NCBI RefSeq assembly: GCF_019795105.1
Contig: NZ_JAIMFO010000006.1
Location: 248,001 to 312,000 of the forward strand
DNA length: 64,000 nt
Direction of reading: 5' to 3'
Source: Collinsella ureilytica
GTDB taxonomy: Bacteria > Actinomycetota > Coriobacteriia > Coriobacteriales > Coriobacteriaceae
This document shows, one piece after another, positions 1-11,578 of this stretch (the stretch's first letter is position 1; each line of letters starts with the position of its first letter). The notes below the pieces were generated by a model, which did not search any database, was not told the origin of the DNA, and worked only from the letters and a program-made list of their open reading frames with translations. The position numbers and the translations under genes were made by a program.

Positions 1-1629
1 TGTACGGGCAATATTGACGACCATATCTCCTGGCTGATTGCGCTCTCCTACCAGCATGCCCTCATAACACTCGGTGCCCGGAGACACGAAGAGCGAGCCG
101 CGCTCTTGCAGGGTACCTAGGGCATAGGCAACCGCTTTTTCGGTTGTCATAGAAATCATGGCACCATTATTGCGGCCACCAATATCTCCGGCATACGGAC
201 CATACTCTAAAAAGTTATGGTAAAAGACGCCCTCACCATGTGTGACATTGAGCACGCGATTCTTTAGTCCCATGATTCCACGTGTGGGGATCGTAAACTC
301 CAAGTGGGTAACCGTTGTGCCGGTTGCCATATTAGTCATTGTGCCACCGGCATTACCAAATACTTCAATCACCTTGCCCGCATACTCATCGGGACACTCA
401 ACAACTGCCTGCTCGATTGGCTCCACCGTACGCCCTTGTTCATCTTTTTTGATGAGTACCTGAGGGCGGCCAACCTGAAACTCAAAACCTTCACGACGAA
501 GGGTTTCCATCAAAACTGAAAGATGAAGGATGCCTCTGCCAGAAACCTCGACACCACTCTTATCTTCCAACTCTTCTATCTTCATCGTGACATTGTTCTC
601 ACGTTCAGCAAACAAGCGCTCCTTGAGCTGGCGAGCTCCAACAATATCACCCTCACGTCCCACCAAAGGAGACGTTGATGCTTCAAATACAATAGAAAGT
701 GTTGGTGGATCAATCTCAATAGGATCCAGATCAACCGGGGATGCAGGATCGGTATACACATCTCCAATATCCGTACCTTCAATTCCCACAACCGCAGCAA
801 TATCTCCCGCAGAAACCGAATTGCACTCCGTGCGGCCTAGATAGTCAAAGGTGAAGAGTTGTTTTACTGGTGCTGTCTGTGTACTGCCATCGTTTTTGAC
901 CACAAGCAGGGTGTCTCCTGCATGAATCGTGCCTGACCACACACGTCCAATACCAATACGGCCAACAAAATTAGAATGATCAACGGTTACGCATTGCATC
1001 GCCAAAGGAGCATCTGGATCTGCATCAGGAGCTGGCATGTCATCCAAGATCATATCGAGCAAAGGATACATATCCATCGTCTCATCAGACGGATGCAGGC
1101 GGGCAAAACCATTCACCGCGCTGGCGAAAATAACGTGCTCCATTGCAAACTCAAGCTGCTCGTCGGTAGCGCCCAGATCAGCCATCAGATCCAAGCAATC
1201 GTTATACGCACGCTCAGGCTCAGCACCTGGCCGGTCAATCTTGTTAATCACAATCATGATCTTTAAGCCAGTATCAATGGCGTGACGCAAGACAAAACGA
1301 GTTTGCGGCATAGGTCCCTCAAAGGCATCCACTAACAGTAAGGCACCGTCTGCCATACGCAACACACGCTCAACCTCACCGCCAAAATCGGCGTGGCCAG
1401 GCGTATCAATCACATTGATCTTGACGCCCTTGTATTCGATTGAAATATTTTTTGCGAGAATTGTAATGCCGCGCTCGCGCTCCTGGTCATTTGAGTCAAG
1501 TACTCGCTCCTGCACCTGTTGGTTGGCGCGGAATGCATCAGTTGCGCGCAAAAGCTTATCAACCATGGTTGTTTTCCCATGATCGACATGAGCGATGATT
1601 GCGATATTACGAAGATTCTCGATGCGCAT
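1..1629 (-). CDS. typA: Translational GTPase TypA/BipA, 3' end cut off by window edge
   Basis: This is a ribosome-associated GTPase of the elongation-factor family that acts on 70S/30S particles during assembly and stress. The first 543 residues are in the window and the frame is still open at base 1. The protein begins [21 protein letters not shown], with the G1 loop at residues 14-21. A switch-[18 protein letters not shown], an NKIDRPGA guanine-specificity motif and the later EF-G-like domains follow. The ATG at 1629 is preceded by GAAGGAT at good spacing. Full TypA proteins are about 610 residues, so about 65-70 residues are missing at the C terminus. The gene is transcribed away from the tRNA cluster. 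Family assignment is secure. Confidence 0.96.
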   Translation of the reverse strand, partial: MRIENLRNIAIIAHVDHGKTTMVDKLLRATDAFRANQQVQERVLDSNDQERERGITILAKNISIEYKGVKINVIDTPGHADFGGEVERVLRMADGALLLVDAFEGPMPQTRFVLRHAIDTGLKIMIVINKIDRPGAEPERAYNDCLDLMADLGATDEQLEFAMEHVIFASAVNGFARLHPSDETMDMYPLLDMILDDMPAPDADPDAPLAMQCVTVDHSNFVGRIGIGRVWSGTIHAGDTLLVVKNDGSTQTAPVKQLFTFDYLGRTECNSVSAGDIAAVVGIEGTDIGDVYTDPASPVDLDPIEIDPPTLSIVFEASTSPLVGREGDIVGARQLKERLFAERENNVTMKIEELEDKSGVEVSGRGILHLSVLMETLRREGFEFQVGRPQVLIKKDEQGRTVEPIEQAVVECPDEYAGKVIEVFGNAGGTMTNMATGTTVTHLEFTIPTRGIMGLKNRVLNVTHGEGVFYHNFLEYGPYAGDIGGRNNGAMISMTTEKAVAYALGTLQERGSLFVSPGTECYEGMLVGERNQPGDMVVNIART

Positions 1630-1794
1630 GCATATCCTTCTACTCAAAATATGGTGGCCGTCTGCCACTCAAACGTGAAAATCATACCGACGAGCACGCT
1701 CGATGCAAGACAAGGAGGCTACCCTCACTTGACCATCACAGAGCCACCACGGTTCTCACGGAATTCTTTCAGGGTGTTATCTGGTATCTCACAC

Positions 1795-2265
1795 TTAGAT
1801 GAGCGGATCTTCAGCGCCAGCTGGGAGTGGATCTCCCCACACAAACCGATCACCCTCACCAATGTTTGCAATGGGAAGGTAGGCAGAGTATCCACTCTTT
1901 TGCCCACGCTCGTAAAAGCTCACGAGGATCGCATCTTGATAGGTATCGCCATCTTGCACCATGCCCACATAGGCAATGGCATAGCGCACAATCTTTCCGA
2001 TCCCTTGCGAAGGAGTACTCCCAGCATCATGAACAACCATACGCTCAGCAGCACTAAGGCAGGCTTCTAGCCCATCTTCGGTAAAGGTCGCGTCATACCG
2101 ATTTGCCTGAGCGTCCTCATAACACAAGATGACTCCATCCCACTCGCCTTCTGCAAGCGCATCAAGCATATGGTTGAGCATGTCTTGCACCATGGTATCA
2201 AGCTCTAGCGAAACCTTATCGGTGCTCTCGCTGTGATCCTTCACGCCATCTTCCTTAAAAGTCAT
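1795..2265 (-). CDS. Conserved hypothetical acidic protein
   Basis: This is a 156-residue soluble protein with no signal peptide and no membrane segment. I do not recognise the family. It is acidic and rich in Asp/Glu near the N terminus. The middle is a mixed alpha/beta pattern with short hydrophobic stretches (WDGVILCYEDA, VRYAIAYVGMV, YQDAILVSFYERG), which suggests a small globular domain. Its start overlaps the end of the upstream nuclease-domain gene by 11 bases, so the two are translationally coupled and probably work or are regulated together. A 165-base gap separates it from typA. Confidence 0.75.
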   Translation of the reverse strand: MTFKEDGVKDHSESTDKVSLELDTMVQDMLNHMLDALAEGEWDGVILCYEDAQANRYDATFTEDGLEACLSAAERMVVHDAGSTPSQGIGKIVRYAIAYVGMVQDGDTYQDAILVSFYERGQKSGYSAYLPIANIGEGDRFVWGDPLPAGAEDPLI

Positions 2266-2773
2266 CTGGAGAGAGGTTTTTTACGAAATCATCGAAGCGA
2301 CCAATCTCATCATCAGTATTGCTATCAGTGCCGCTCACGATATTTCCTGCACGATTCATCACATCATCATCAACATAGATTGGCGTGTTAGAACGTACAG
2401 CAAGTGCCAAGGCATCACTTGGGCGCGCATCAATGCGAAGTTCACGAGTAGAGCTTCCATGCTCTTGTTCTGCGTCGACCATAATAAGGCTGGCATAAAA
2501 GATGGGAGCATCGACCCGGTCAATCTCGACGCGCTCCAGCTTGGCACCTAATTTAGAAATTACCTCAGTCATCAGATCGTGCGTGATCGGCCTTTTGCTG
2601 GCAGATCGGTCAATCCCTCGACCAATTGAGGCCGCTTCCACCGTACCTGTTCTGATTGATAAGGCGCGAAGGGGCGTCGTGGGATCTGGACGGTCTCCCC
2701 GCTCTCGCAGAATAACAACGGATGGCACAGGGCCGTCCGCCATGATAATAGTTTCAATATCGACGCGGATCAT
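2255..2773 (-). CDS. Bifunctional nuclease (BFN/DUF151) domain protein
   Basis: This 172-residue protein has the BFN (DUF151) fold over roughly residues 1-140, recognisable from VVILRERGDR near the N terminus, the LDxRPSDALALA-type core (here RIDARPSDALALAVRSNTPIYVDDDV) and the preceding FYASLIMV strand. Family members are described as nucleases or signalling proteins; the bacterial role is poorly defined. An acidic tail of about 30 residues follows. The ATG at 2773 has a near-perfect Shine-Dalgarno (AAGGAGG) seven bases upstream. It is the first gene of a two-gene unit with the acidic hypothetical gene and is divergent from the tRNA-Ile promoter. Confidence 0.88.
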   Translation of the reverse strand: MIRVDIETIIMADGPVPSVVILRERGDRPDPTTPLRALSIRTGTVEAASIGRGIDRSASKRPITHDLMTEVISKLGAKLERVEIDRVDAPIFYASLIMVDAEQEHGSSTRELRIDARPSDALALAVRSNTPIYVDDDVMNRAGNIVSGTDSNTDDEIGRFDDFVKNLSPDDF

Positions 2774-2869
2774 GCTCTCCTCCTTGCTCCATCCGGTCTC
2801 ATAGAGTGACGGTATCGTACCCGATTTCTGTGATTCAACCCATGTTTCTCATCTACCCAGAAAAAAGTG

Positions 2870-2899
2870 TTGACGAATCGAGAACACCTAGGCTACTAT
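2870..2899 (+). promoter_or_regulatory. Sigma-70-type promoter of the tRNA-Ile/tRNA-Ala unit
   Basis: TTGACG at 2870-2875 and TACTAT at 2894-2899 are separated by 18 bases, and the tRNA-Ile 5' end lies 13 bases past the -10. Five of six -35 bases and four of six -10 bases match consensus. This is a prediction from sequence only. Confidence 0.65.
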
Positions 2900-2911
2900 C
2901 GATCGAGCGAT

Positions 2912-2988
2912 GGACCTGTAGCTCAGTTGGTTAGAGCGTCCGGCTGATAACCGGGAGGTCACAAGTTCGAATCTTGTCAGGTCCACCA
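2912..2988 (+). tRNA. tRNA-Ile(GAT)
   Basis: A full cloverleaf can be drawn. The acceptor GGACCTG pairs with CAGGTCC, the D-arm is GCTC/GAGC, the anticodon loop carries GAT, and the T-loop is TTCGAAT. The discriminator is A and CCA is encoded. At 77 nt it is of normal length. Confidence 0.98.
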
Positions 2989-2998
2989 CTTCTTTCGC

Positions 2999-3043
2999 AA
3001 TAAACACTCCAGCGAGAGCCGAGTCGCCGCTGGAGTGTTTATT
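2999..3043. terminator. Perfect 16-bp inverted repeat between two tRNA genes
   Basis: Arms at 2999-3014 and 3028-3043 are exact reverse complements (AATAAACACTCCAGCG and its mate) around a 13-base loop. The dyad fills the whole spacer between tRNA-Ile and tRNA-Ala. It has no T-run on either side, so it could be an attenuating hairpin, a processing signal for the tRNA precursor, or a protein-binding dyad. The terminator label is tentative. Confidence 0.5.
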
Positions 3044-3048
3044 ACCGT

Positions 3049-3124
3049 GGGGGTTTAGCTCAGCTGGGAGAGCGCGGGCTTTGCAAGCCTGAGGTCAGGG
3101 GTTCGATCCCCCTAACCTCCACCA
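3049..3124 (+). tRNA. tRNA-Ala(TGC)
   Basis: The acceptor GGGGGTT pairs with AACCTCC (one G-U). The D-arm is normal, the anticodon is TGC in the loop CTTTGCAAG, the T-arm is GGGGTTCGATCCCC, and CCA is encoded. A pyrimidine-rich TTTTTCTTTCTT directly downstream would serve as the end of the transcript. Confidence 0.98.
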
Positions 3125-3254
3125 TTTTTCTTTCTTACACCTACATCATGCATCTGAATATCGTTTTGAGTGTTGTGGGTGCGAATACGCTCTTAGCTTC
3201 GCACTCAACCTATAACCCTAATCTGTCCTCTCAAAACGGCTCATCAAACGAATT

Positions 3255-3324
3255 GGAGCTGCGGGGCTTACCCCCACAGCTCCAACACATCTAAGGCGAG
3301 CGTATCCTCATTGTGTACGCTCGC
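3255..3324 (-). terminator. Two consecutive hairpins at the 3' end of the alcohol dehydrogenase gene
   Basis: One dyad has arms 3296-3304 and 3316-3324 (GCGAGCGTA and its complement). The second, GC-rich, has arms from 3255 (GGAGCTG) to 3283 (CAGCTCC) with a G4/C4 inner stem. Both lie just past the stop of the minus-strand alcohol dehydrogenase. Neither is followed by a clear U-run, so termination is likely but not shown. The rest of 3125-3361 holds nothing else recognisable. Confidence 0.45.
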
Positions 3325-3361
3325 TACTCTTTCCTAGAGCGATCAGGCGTACTCAGTTGTT

Positions 3362-4576
3362 TTAGAAGTCAACGTCCTGGTCGTTGTAGACGCACTCCAA
3401 GAGACGCTCCATTTCCTCCTGCGTAGGTGTGCGCGGATTGGAAAGCGTGCAAGCATCTGCAATGGCGTTTGTTGCCACGTCGCTCAGTTTGGACTTGAAC
3501 TCCTCATAGTCGATGACAGACTCGTCAGCCTTCACGCCACCAGCACCGTAGTTCTTAATACCCTGCGGGATATTGAGGGCATCATTGAGCTCACGGATCT
3601 TTTGTACCAGAGAGGATACGAGCTCTTCGTCAGTCTCGCCATCAAGATGCAAGACCTCGCGAGCGATATAGGCATACCGGCTCCGAGCACGATCATCTTT
3701 TGCGTTGAACTGAATAACCTTGCCAAGATACATGGCGTTTGCGCAACCATGGATGATGTGGTCACCCGTAAAGGCAGCACCGGTCTTATGAGCCATAGAG
3801 TGAACAATGCCCAGCAAACCTGACGAGAAGGCGATGCCTGCAATGCACTGAGCCTCATGCATGTGGCGGCGTGCCTCATGATCACCCTGATACGAACGGG
3901 GCAGCCACTCAACAATCTCACGAATTGCGTGCAGAGCATTGGCGTCGGTAAACATTGAGGAGACAGTGGATACATATGCCTCAATTGCATGAGTCAGTGC
4001 GTCCATGCCGGTGTGTGCGCAAAGCTTTTGCGGCATCGTATAGGTAAGCTCAGGGTCAACAATAGCCACGTCAGGCGTGATATTGAAGTCTGCGAGCGGG
4101 TACTTGATGCCCTTCTCATAGTCAGTAATAACAGAGAAGGCCGTTACCTCAGTTGCGGTACCAGAGGTAGAGGCAATAGCGCAGAACTTTGCCTTCTGAC
4201 GAAGCTCAGGGAAGCTAAAGGGCACGACGGCCTGCTCAAAGGTCTCATCAGGATACTCATAGAAGAGCCACATAGCCTTTGCAGCATCGATCGGTGAGCC
4301 TCCGCCCAAACCAATGATCCAGTCAGGCTGGAAGTCCTGCATAGCCTTTGCGCCACGCATCACGGTCTCTACTGAAGGGTCAGACTCAACGCCCTCAAAA
4401 ATCTCAACCTGAAAACCAACCTCTTGTAAGTCAGCCTCAATGTCTTGCAAGAAGCCACCGCGACGCATGGAGCCACCACCGGTGACAATCATGGCACGCT
4501 CACCTTTGAGCTTCTTGACCTCATGGCGAGCACCCTCACCAAAGAACAGGTCGCGTGGGTTAGTAAACTGTCCCAT
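3362..4576 (-). CDS. Iron-containing (type III) alcohol dehydrogenase
   Basis: This NAD(P)-dependent fermentative alcohol dehydrogenase reduces aldehydes or ketones such as butanal, 3-hydroxypropanal or acetaldehyde; the substrate cannot be told from sequence. Seen are the N-terminal FGEGARHEV, the nucleotide-binding GGGSPIDAAKAMW, the TSGTATEVTAFSVIT motif, and the metal-ligand region with GMDALTHAIEAYVS (Asp, His), GIVHSMAHKTGA (His) and DHIIHGCANA (His). I start at the ATG at 4576 because GGGAGGGAA precedes it and homology begins there. An in-frame ATG nine codons upstream (4603) also exists. The protein is 404 residues and the gene is monocistronic. A hairpin (4622-4644) lies in its leader. 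Confidence 0.93.
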   Translation of the reverse strand: MGQFTNPRDLFFGEGARHEVKKLKGERAMIVTGGGSMRRGGFLQDIEADLQEVGFQVEIFEGVESDPSVETVMRGAKAMQDFQPDWIIGLGGGSPIDAAKAMWLFYEYPDETFEQAVVPFSFPELRQKAKFCAIASTSGTATEVTAFSVITDYEKGIKYPLADFNITPDVAIVDPELTYTMPQKLCAHTGMDALTHAIEAYVSTVSSMFTDANALHAIREIVEWLPRSYQGDHEARRHMHEAQCIAGIAFSSGLLGIVHSMAHKTGAAFTGDHIIHGCANAMYLGKVIQFNAKDDRARSRYAYIAREVLHLDGETDEELVSSLVQKIRELNDALNIPQGIKNYGAGGVKADESVIDYEEFKSKLSDVATNAIADACTLSNPRTPTQEEMERLLECVYNDQDVDF

Positions 4577-4738
4577 ATCGATTCCCTCCCACTCCGAGGC
4601 CACATGGCCTTCGAATTACAAACGGGGCACCGAATCGGCCCCGTAATAGCCCTCTGTGCGCAACGGCGAACATATGACGCAACACGTTTGGTGTATCTAT
4701 AAGTATAGCACCGGGCGTACCTGCATATCACATACCAA

Positions 4739-4778
4739 TCGCCCGCCATACACCTCAGAATGAGCGTACGGCGGGCGA
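4739..4778 (-). terminator. GC-rich hairpin downstream of gyrA
   Basis: Nine-base arms TCGCCCGCC (4739-4747) and its exact complement (4770-4778) enclose a 22-base loop. The structure sits 60 bases beyond the gyrA stop on the transcribed strand. It lacks a strong U-run. The promoter of the alcohol dehydrogenase gene must lie between this dyad and 4604; TGCTATACT on the minus strand near 4705 is a possible extended -10. Confidence 0.45.
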
Positions 4779-4838
4779 CGATTATTACCTATATGAGAGG
4801 TAGTGCCTATTGCACCATGTTGTTACACAAACACTGGT

Positions 4839-7613
4839 TTATTCATCCATCAGATCCTCGAGTGCCTCATCACCTGAGCCAATATCAACGCGCTCATCAT
4901 CAGATCCATCTCCTCCTGCGGCATCTAAATCAAGCGCACGTTGACCTTCAGCGACCCCTGCTGCCTTAGGCTTTTTCTTTGCACTCGTCATACGAGCGAC
5001 TGCCACGATACTGTCACCATCAGACACATTCATCATTTTGACGCCTTGTGTTGCACGCCCAGTCTGAGAGATCTCAGCGGTCTTCACGCGGATGACCGTT
5101 GCTTCCTCCGTAATAATGAACAGCTCATGCTGAGGACCGATGACCTTCATAGCAGCAAGATTACCCTTACGATCCGTCATCTGGATCGTATAGACGCCTT
5201 GTCCACCTCTACCTTGCGTGGGGTAATCCTCAATCGGTGTACGCTTACCATAGCCGCGCTCAGTTACCACAAAGAGGTCACCGCGACCGTTGGTAATTTC
5301 CATACCTAATACCTCAGCATTGCCCTTTAAGGTCATGCCACGAACACCTGAGGTATCTCGCCCGGTTGCACGTACATCAGACTCTTCAAACATAATGGCT
5401 TTCCCTGCAGAGCTTGCAAGAATGACCTTATCGTTCTCACGAACACGGCGAACACCAAGCAAGCGGTCGTTGTCACGAAGCTTAATGGCAATAATGCCAT
5501 CGCGGCGCACGCGACCATAAGCACTCATCACCGTCTTTTTCACCATGCCGGAAGCTGTTGAGAACATCAGGAAATCAGTATCTGGAAACTCGCGGCAGGA
5601 GATCACGCTTGCGATCTTTTCGCCCTCACTGAACGGCAGTAGGTTCACGATAGCGGTACCGCGCGCCTGGCGAGATCCAATGGGCAGCTCATGTACCTTC
5701 AAGCGGTATACCTTGCCACGATTTGAGAAGAAGAGAACAAACTCATGCGTGCTCGCGATAAACATCTCATCGATCACGTCATCTTCTTTTAAGTTGGCAC
5801 CCGAGACACCCTTGCCACCACGACGCTGGCTGCGATAGGTAGCAACAGGAATACGCTTCACATAGCCCGTGTGAGTAATCGTCACCACCATATCCTCATC
5901 AGCGATGAGATCTTCAATATCTAAATCGCGCTCGGCTTGCGTAATCTCGGTACGACGCGGATCCCCAAACTTCTTTGAGATCTCTCGCATCTCTTCCTTA
6001 ATAACTGCCAAGATCTTGTCTTCATGAGCCAAGAGATCCTCGTAGTAGGCAATCGCCCGGCGGAGACCTTCAAGCTCTTCCTCAATCTTGTCACGCTCAA
6101 GACCGGTGAGGCGGCGGAGCTTCATCTCTAAAATCGCCGTTGTCTGCTCCGGTGAGAATCCAAAACGCTCACGCAGGCGACTCGATGCTTCTGAGTCCGT
6201 CTGAGAAGACCGGATGATTGAGATAACCTCGTCGATATGATCGAGGGCTAATAAATATCCTTCCAGAATATGAGCGCGTGCGCGTGCTTTTTTCAGATCA
6301 AACTGTGTGCGGCGAGTAATAACATCTACCTGGTGATTCACATAGTGATGCAAAATCTCGGGCAGGGAGAGGCATTTTGGTACGCCTCCGACCAAGGCAA
6401 GGTTATTCACACCAAAGGTCGTTTGCAGCGAGGTGTACTTATAGAGGTTATTGAGAACAACCTGAGGGATAATCCCTTTCTTGAGCTCAATCACCAGACG
6501 AATGCCCTTTGAGGTGGACTCATCGCGCATATCAGAGATACCTTCAATGCGCTTTTCATTCACCAGTTGAGCAATCTTCTCTTGTAAGGTGCCCTTATTC
6601 ACCTGGTAAGGAACCTCAGTGAACACGAGGCGGTTCTTACCGGTTTTAGTTGACTCAACATGAGCTTTCGCGCGGATAGTAATCGATCCACGACCCGTCT
6701 CATACGCCTGACGAATTCCGTCTCTACCCATAATGAGGGCACCGGTTGGAAAGTCCGGGCCAGGCATAATCTTCATCAGCTCATCGACGCTCACCTCTGG
6801 GTTGTCGATGAAATAGCAGGTTGCTTCAACCGCCTCAGAGAGATTGTGCGGCGGCATATTGGTTGCCATACCAACCGCAATACCATTGGAACCATTCACC
6901 AACAGATTGGGGAAGCGCGCTGGTAGAACCTGAGGCTCCAAGAGCGACTCGTCGTAGTTTGGTTGCCAATCTACCGTTTCTTTTTGAAGATCGCGGAGAA
7001 TTTCCATGGCAGGCTTAGCAAGGCGGCTTTCGGTATAACGCATGGCAGCCGCAGAGTCACCATCGATATTTCCGAAGTTACCATGACCATCCACTAAAGG
7101 TGTGCGCATCGAAAACCATTGAGCGAGGCGCACCATCGTGTCATAGACAGCCAAGTCTCCGTGTGGGTGGTACTTACCAATTACTTCACCAACCGTCCAC
7201 GCACTCTTTTTGTGCGCGCGGTTAGGGAAGATACCACTCTCATTCATGGCATATAAAATGCGGCGATGAACCGGTTTTAAACCATCTCGAACATCAGGAA
7301 GCGCACGAGCAGTAATAACCGACATGGAGTACTCGATGAAGCTTTGTTTCATCTCTTGGCCGAACTCAGAGACCTGTAAGCGACCACCGTGAAGATCTTC
7401 TCCTGCGTGCTCACCACGATCTACCTCGCCAAAACTCTCCTCGAGCTCCTCATCCTGATCAATCTCATCCTCTGCGCGCGCGTCTGGATCATACACATCA
7501 CTATCTTCATCATGCTCCGCTCGCTCAAGTAAGCGGCGAAGATCTTCAGGCATACCCTCATGAGTATCCTCGGTGTTGTGCTCATTTCCATCATTGACGA
7601 TATCGTCTGCCAC
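4839..7613 (-). CDS. gyrA: DNA gyrase subunit A
   Basis: This is the breakage-reunion and DNA-wrapping subunit of the A2B2 gyrase that introduces negative supercoils. The winged-helix/tower core starts near residue 86 ([30 protein letters not shown]). The catalytic tyrosine is Tyr193 in AAMRYTES, and the C-terminal beta-pinwheel carries a GyrA box (QRRGGKG). The GTG start has AGGAGG five bases upstream. Two oddities are visible. About 80 residues of very acidic N-terminal extension precede the usual start of the family. The residue equivalent to E. coli Ser83 is Leu154 (HGDLAVYD, codon TTG), while the Asp87 equivalent is retained. The gene is 60 bases downstream of gyrB. Confidence 0.98.
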   Translation of the reverse strand: MADDIVNDGNEHNTEDTHEGMPEDLRRLLERAEHDEDSDVYDPDARAEDEIDQDEELEESFGEVDRGEHAGEDLHGGRLQVSEFGQEMKQSFIEYSMSVITARALPDVRDGLKPVHRRILYAMNESGIFPNRAHKKSAWTVGEVIGKYHPHGDLAVYDTMVRLAQWFSMRTPLVDGHGNFGNIDGDSAAAMRYTESRLAKPAMEILRDLQKETVDWQPNYDESLLEPQVLPARFPNLLVNGSNGIAVGMATNMPPHNLSEAVEATCYFIDNPEVSVDELMKIMPGPDFPTGALIMGRDGIRQAYETGRGSITIRAKAHVESTKTGKNRLVFTEVPYQVNKGTLQEKIAQLVNEKRIEGISDMRDESTSKGIRLVIELKKGIIPQVVLNNLYKYTSLQTTFGVNNLALVGGVPKCLSLPEILHHYVNHQVDVITRRTQFDLKKARARAHILEGYLLALDHIDEVISIIRSSQTDSEASSRLRERFGFSPEQTTAILEMKLRRLTGLERDKIEEELEGLRRAIAYYEDLLAHEDKILAVIKEEMREISKKFGDPRRTEITQAERDLDIEDLIADEDMVVTITHTGYVKRIPVATYRSQRRGGKGVSGANLKEDDVIDEMFIASTHEFVLFFSNRGKVYRLKVHELPIGSRQARGTAIVNLLPFSEGEKIASVISCREFPDTDFLMFSTASGMVKKTVMSAYGRVRRDGIIAIKLRDNDRLLGVRRVRENDKVILASSAGKAIMFEESDVRATGRDTSGVRGMTLKGNAEVLGMEITNGRGDLFVVTERGYGKRTPIEDYPTQGRGGQGVYTIQMTDRKGNLAAMKVIGPQHELFIITEEATVIRVKTAEISQTGRATQGVKMMNVSDGDSIVAVARMTSAKKKPKAAGVAEGQRALDLDAAGGDGSDDERVDIGSGDEALEDLMDE

Positions 7614-7673
7614 TGCATCCTCCTAGCAGATCGCTCATATGTTCAAGTGCCTTAGGTAAGGACTTGGGTGTGT

Positions 7674-9746
<2,073 letters not shown>

Positions 9747-9822
9747 TTACCGGAAAACAGCCGTACTGTCTCTTGGTTGGAAATAGGGCTACAAGACAAC
9801 ACAATGCCTTCTACGCCTTGCT

Positions 9823-10377
9823 TTACGGTTTTTGGCTCTTTTTCCACTCAAGATGTGCCTTCTCGGCTTTTTTTAAGGCTTCACGGAGGCGTTTGTCAGA
9901 AACCACCGAGAGTGCTTGATCGAGCTGCTTTTCTTCTTTTTGCGTAAGTGGCGTGGTAAGAACAGGAGCTTTTTGTTGTGAGTTCGTAGGTTTTGAAGCC
10001 CAGGTTTTTGGCCGTACATATCCTGGGCGTGAAGTTTTCACCTGGATCGAACTGATATGCACTCCATAGTGAGCCATACGCGCTCGAATAATCTCACGCA
10101 TCATAAAGAGCTCTTGCGCCCACGCAGCTGCGTCAGCATATACCACCAGCACATTATCTTCTGGCAGATAATGCAGACCAGTCACATGTCTGCCTTCTCG
10201 AGTATGTTGAGCAACGTGATTCCACGCACGAAAGACCAGAACTCTCCGACGTGCCGCATCCATCTGAGCTTGCTCTTTAGGCTTTGCTTGGCGATAGATG
10301 TCTTGAGCCATCTTTTTTGCAACATCACCAAGAGAAAAAGTACTGTGCTCAGATGCTGAAGAACTACGATGTGCCAT
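9823..10377 (-). CDS. dciA: DciA-like DUF721 protein, probable helicase-loading factor
   Basis: This 184-residue protein carries a DUF721 (DciA) domain over about residues 45-120, with the characteristic W-x2-V-x2-HT then LxVYADAAAWAQELFMMREIIRARM. DciA proteins assist loading of the replicative helicase in bacteria lacking DnaC/DnaI; the C-terminal Lys/Glu-rich helix here is variable. The gene overlaps the end of recF by 14 bases and precedes gyrB, the location of this family in Actinomycetota. Function is assigned by family and context; this protein itself is uncharacterised. Confidence 0.8.
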   Translation of the reverse strand: MAHRSSSASEHSTFSLGDVAKKMAQDIYRQAKPKEQAQMDAARRRVLVFRAWNHVAQHTREGRHVTGLHYLPEDNVLVVYADAAAWAQELFMMREIIRARMAHYGVHISSIQVKTSRPGYVRPKTWASKPTNSQQKAPVLTTPLTQKEEKQLDQALSVVSDKRLREALKKAEKAHLEWKKSQKP

Positions 10378-11569
10378 GAATCTTCACCACCTGAGCCCTC
10401 TCTACCATATCGCTTTCAAAATACCCGAGGTTTGTTGTTGTAATAACCGATTGAATCCCATCATCAAGCAGTGTCATAAAGGCAGCTCTTCGCGTTTGAT
10501 CAAGCTCACTCATGACATCATCTAATAACAAGATAGGATAGTGACCGAGGATATCTTTTGTGACCATGACCTCGGCTATCTTCCATGCAAGTACTAAGGT
10601 GCGCTGTTGACCTTGACTCGCAAAACTCCGTGCATCACAGTCGTTAATCTGAAATAGAATTTCATCTCGATGAGGGCCGGTGAGGGTCAGTCCACGACGA
10701 TCTTCTTCAGCTTGGCGAGTATGCAATGCATCTAAAAACCCTCGCTTAATCTCTTCCTGATTCAGCTCGATTGTATTCGAGTCCAGCTGAAGGCAATTGA
10801 ATAGATACTCTTTGTCTTGTAAGCCCTCATATACCTGATCTTTATCTGTTTCACCAGACAACTCATCGTATTCATGCACGTGCTGAACTATAGGAGCAGA
10901 AGGAGCATACTGTATCGATAGCCGCTCCTGAGGTGCGAAACGAGCATGTACTTCATGCATCCGCTCAGCAATCCGAGTCAGAAGACGCGCTCGGTGAATC
11001 ATGAGTTGGGACCCTGCAGAAACCAACGCTTCATCCCACGCAGCTCGCAGAGACTGATCAGTCAAACCATCTCTCAAGAGTGCATTTCTCTGCTCAAGCG
11101 TTTTTGTGTAGGTAGACACGAGCTCAGCGTATTTTCCATTTAACTGAGATCCAAAATCATCAAGCGCATCTCTCCGTATATGAGCAGATCGCTTGATCAT
11201 ATCAAGATGATCAGGACAGAACAGGACGCTTGGTAATATGCCGTGCACGCCGTTTGCACGAACTGCCTTCGTGTTTATCGTGAAACGTTTTCTTGCCTTT
11301 TCTATCTCGCATGCCATATCAATCTGTCGTCCCTCACCCTCAAGGCGAAGTTCAATGTTTGCTCGCATATCACCTACGTGAATCAAATCTTGAGGAGCGG
11401 GACGGCGGAACGACTGACCGGTTGTTAACAGCTGAATTGCTTCAATAAGATTGGTCTTACCGGAAGCGTTCGGTCCCACCAAAATGGTTGTACCACGCCC
11501 TAAGGCAAGGTCAAACGCTGTATAACTGCGAAATAAATTAAGAGCAAGCGTGCGAGCAATTAACGACAT
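10364..11569 (-). CDS. recF: DNA replication and repair protein RecF
   Basis: This is an SMC/ABC-type ATPase that binds gapped DNA and helps load RecA in the RecFOR pathway. Walker A is GPNASGKTNLIEAIQLL (about residues 32-48). The ABC signature region is FASQGQQRTLVLAWKIAE, and Walker B is ILLLDDVMSELDQTRR. At 401 residues it is slightly longer than average but complete. It begins nine bases after the dnaN stop, so dnaN-recF-dciA forms a tight operon. Confidence 0.97.
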   Translation of the reverse strand: MSLIARTLALNLFRSYTAFDLALGRGTTILVGPNASGKTNLIEAIQLLTTGQSFRRPAPQDLIHVGDMRANIELRLEGEGRQIDMACEIEKARKRFTINTKAVRANGVHGILPSVLFCPDHLDMIKRSAHIRRDALDDFGSQLNGKYAELVSTYTKTLEQRNALLRDGLTDQSLRAAWDEALVSAGSQLMIHRARLLTRIAERMHEVHARFAPQERLSIQYAPSAPIVQHVHEYDELSGETDKDQVYEGLQDKEYLFNCLQLDSNTIELNQEEIKRGFLDALHTRQAEEDRRGLTLTGPHRDEILFQINDCDARSFASQGQQRTLVLAWKIAEVMVTKDILGHYPILLLDDVMSELDQTRRAAFMTLLDDGIQSVITTTNLGYFESDMVERAQVVKIHGTS

Positions 11570-11578
11570 GTACTGCTC

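Noticed and set aside
2912-3124. tRNA-Ile/tRNA-Ala pair as part of an rRNA operon spacer
   Set aside because: No 16S or 23S sequence flanks them; protein genes lie on both sides and a promoter stands just upstream.
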